Below the pieces are notes generated by a model. The model was not told the DNA's origin and did no database searches. It saw only the letters and a list, made by a program, of their open reading frames with translations. From Solidesulfovibrio fructosivorans JJ] (GTDB taxonomy: Bacteria; Desulfobacterota; Desulfovibrionia; Desulfovibrionales; Desulfovibrionaceae), in contig NZ_AECZ01000003.1 in NCBI RefSeq assembly GCF_000179555.1, positions 1-64,000 on the forward strand: 64,000 bases of DNA, given 5' to 3'. Below, piece after piece: positions 62,517-64,000 of this stretch. The position numbers and the translations under genes were made by a program. Every line of letters begins with the position of its first letter. The first letter of the stretch is position 1.

Positions 62517-64000
62517 ATGTGCGGCATCTGCGGATTCGTGGCCACGCGGGGCGGCCGGGCGGAGCTGACCGAGCGCCTGGACCGCATGTGCGCGGCCATC
62601 GCCCACCGGGGGCCGGACGGGCAGGGCGTCTACGCCGACGCCTTTGCCGACGGCGGCGGCGTGTGGCTCGGGCATCGCCGGCTGGCCGTCATCGACCTTG
62701 TCACCGGGGACCAGCCGCTGTTCAACGAAACGCGTTCCCTGGCTATCGTCTTTAACGGCGAGATCTACAATTTCAAGGAATTGCGGGAAGAGCTGATCGC
62801 CAAGGGCCACGTCTTCACTACCCGAAGCGACACCGAGGCCATCATCCACCTCTACGAGGAGATGGGGCCGGCCTGCGCCACGCGGCTTCGCGGCATGTTC
62901 GCCTTGGCCATATGGGACGCCGGCCGCCGCGAGCTGTTCCTGGCCCGCGATCCCTTCGGCAAAAAGCCGCTTTATTACACGGAAACGGACGGCGGCATCG
63001 TTTTCGGCTCCGAGATCAAGGCGCTGTTCGCCGTTCCCGGCGTCTCCGCCCGTCTGGACGCCTCGGCCGTGGCCCATTACCTGACGCTCCAGCACGTGCC
63101 CGAGCCGGCCACGGGCTTTGCCGGCATCAAGAGCCTGCCCGCCGGGCATACGCTGTCCTGGCGTGACGGCCAGACGTGCCTGACGCGGTATTTCCGGCTC
63201 GACTATCTGCCCAAGCTGACCGGCTCCGAGGACGCCCTGGCCGAAGAGCTGCGTCAGCGCGTCACCGAGGCCGTGCGCCTGCGCCTGGTCGCCGACGTGC
63301 CGCTTGGTGCGCACCTTTCCGGCGGCGTGGATTCCGGCATCATCACCGCCGTCATGGCCGGGCTCACCGACCGGCCCGTGCGCACCTTTTCCATCGGCTT
63401 CGCCGAGGAAGCCTTCAGCGAGACTGCCAAGGCCCGGGCCGTGGCCGGGCGTTTCGGCACCGAACACACCGAATTCACGCTTCGCTTCGACGATGCCCGG
63501 GCAGTCATGGAAGACGTCGCGGCCGCCACGGACATGCCCTTTGCCGACCCGTCCGCCCTGGCCGCCTGGCACCTGTGCAAACTGACGCGGCAGCATGTCA
63601 CCGTGGCCTTAAATGGCGACGGCGGCGACGAGATGTTCGCCGGCTACCAGCGCTACTGGCTCGATCCCTTGGCCGACGTGTACGCCCGCCTGCCCAACGC
63701 CGTGACGCGAAGCCTCGTGCCCTGGCTGGCGAATCTGATCCCGAGCCGGGGCGACGTGCCCGTGGAAGCGGACTGGCGCGCCGGCATCGCCCGTCTGGCC
63801 CAGGCCGCGCGCATCCCCCGCACGGCCAGCCTCGTGCGCTGGGGTTCCTACTTCTCCCCCTGGGACCGCCACGCCCTGCTGCGCCCGGAATTCGAACGCG
63901 CCTCGCGCCCGGCCGATACCGTCGCCCTCTACGAGGCCTTTTACGCTGCGGCCAACGCCGAAGCGCCCCTCGACCACAACCTCTTCGCGGACGTGAGCGT
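62517..64000 (+). CDS. asnB: Asparagine synthase-like amidotransferase, copy 2 (cut by window end)
   Basis: The first 494 codons of a second AsnB-family protein; the 3' end lies outside the window. The glutaminase domain starts MCGICGFVATRGG with Cys2, has IAHRGPDGQGVYAD and NGEIYNFKELREEL, and the synthetase domain carries HLSGGVDSGIITAV. It differs clearly from copy 1, so this is not a recent duplication. It lies 9 bases after the GT4 gene and is probably translated from the same mRNA. Confidence 0.92.
   Translation, partial: MCGICGFVATRGGRAELTERLDRMCAAIAHRGPDGQGVYADAFADGGGVWLGHRRLAVIDLVTGDQPLFNETRSLAIVFNGEIYNFKELREELIAKGHVFTTRSDTEAIIHLYEEMGPACATRLRGMFALAIWDAGRRELFLARDPFGKKPLYYTETDGGIVFGSEIKALFAVPGVSARLDASAVAHYLTLQHVPEPATGFAGIKSLPAGHTLSWRDGQTCLTRYFRLDYLPKLTGSEDALAEELRQRVTEAVRLRLVADVPLGAHLSGGVDSGIITAVMAGLTDRPVRTFSIGFAEEAFSETAKARAVAGRFGTEHTEFTLRFDDARAVMEDVAAATDMPFADPSALAAWHLCKLTRQHVTVALNGDGGDEMFAGYQRYWLDPLADVYARLPNAVTRSLVPWLANLIPSRGDVPVEADWRAGIARLAQAARIPRTASLVRWGSYFSPWDRHALLRPEFERASRPADTVALYEAFYAAANAEAPLDHNLFADVS

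Overview
The window looks like chromosomal DNA of a strictly anaerobic, GC-rich deltaproteobacterium of the Desulfovibrionaceae type (Desulfovibrio / Solidesulfovibrio-like). This is inferred from protein style, the oxygen-sensitive class III and B12-dependent class II ribonucleotide reductases, an acyl-CoA dehydrogenase/ETF/ETF:quinone-oxidoreductase module, DUF116 and FapA-type proteins, and many long GC-clamped intergenic hairpins. No rRNA, tRNA, CRISPR array, insertion sequence or prophage was seen. Layout: (1) 1-7070, a + strand translation operon, hisS-aspS-def-fmt-DUF116-rsmB, behind a near-consensus sigma70 promoter. (2) 7254-14196, - strand: a Cache-type chemoreceptor, lon with its own terminator, acylphosphatase, a RadC-like JAMM protein and DNA polymerase III delta. 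(3) 14312-16705: a c-di-AMP (ydaO-type) riboswitch leader feeding a KimA-like APC potassium transporter. (4) 16907-22774: nrdG-nrdD, an AT-rich glycosyltransferase and nrdJ. (5) 22963-30789: a FapA-like protein (-), then acyl-CoA dehydrogenase, FAD/Fe-S ETF:quinone oxidoreductase, etfB and etfA (+). (6) 30914-32881: small proteins, a LysR regulator and an XRE regulator. (7) 33058-64000: a large cell-envelope region.||The envelope region holds a Wzx-like flippase, an alkaline-phosphatase-fold hydrolase, a polysaccharide export lipoprotein (Wza/GfcE type) with a Wzz/BY-kinase-like partner whose P-loop is degenerate, three large GT-C-like membrane proteins, an SDR epimerase, an LpxL-like acyltransferase, GT2 and GT4 glycosyltransferases, a methyltransferase and two asparagine-synthase-like amidotransferases. 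Within it, 48581-55679 forms a compact + strand block: a serine-palmitoyltransferase-like alpha-oxoamine synthase, MacB-type permease, ABC ATPase, TolC-like outer membrane protein, HlyD/MacA-like periplasmic protein and a GNAT-fold acyltransferase. I propose this as a candidate sphingolipid/ceramide synthesis-plus-export locus. That is inference and is the most interesting protein-level hypothesis in the window.||The most striking non-coding signal is a family of long, almost perfect palindromes with GC outer clamps and A/T cores, often with a conserved flank (CCTCCAAAAACTTTTAACG-like). At three of the convergent gene junctions (7085-7249, 22800-22946, 32886-33032) two such hairpins flank a third inverted repeat, making a symmetric element readable from both sides. 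Single or half copies sit between co-directional genes, and one pair at 61143-61340 even contributes the stop of one gene and abuts or extends the start of the next. Copies differ by paired changes that preserve the stems. A second repeat module is duplicated, in the same order, in the two gene gaps of the acyl-CoA dehydrogenase/ETF operon.
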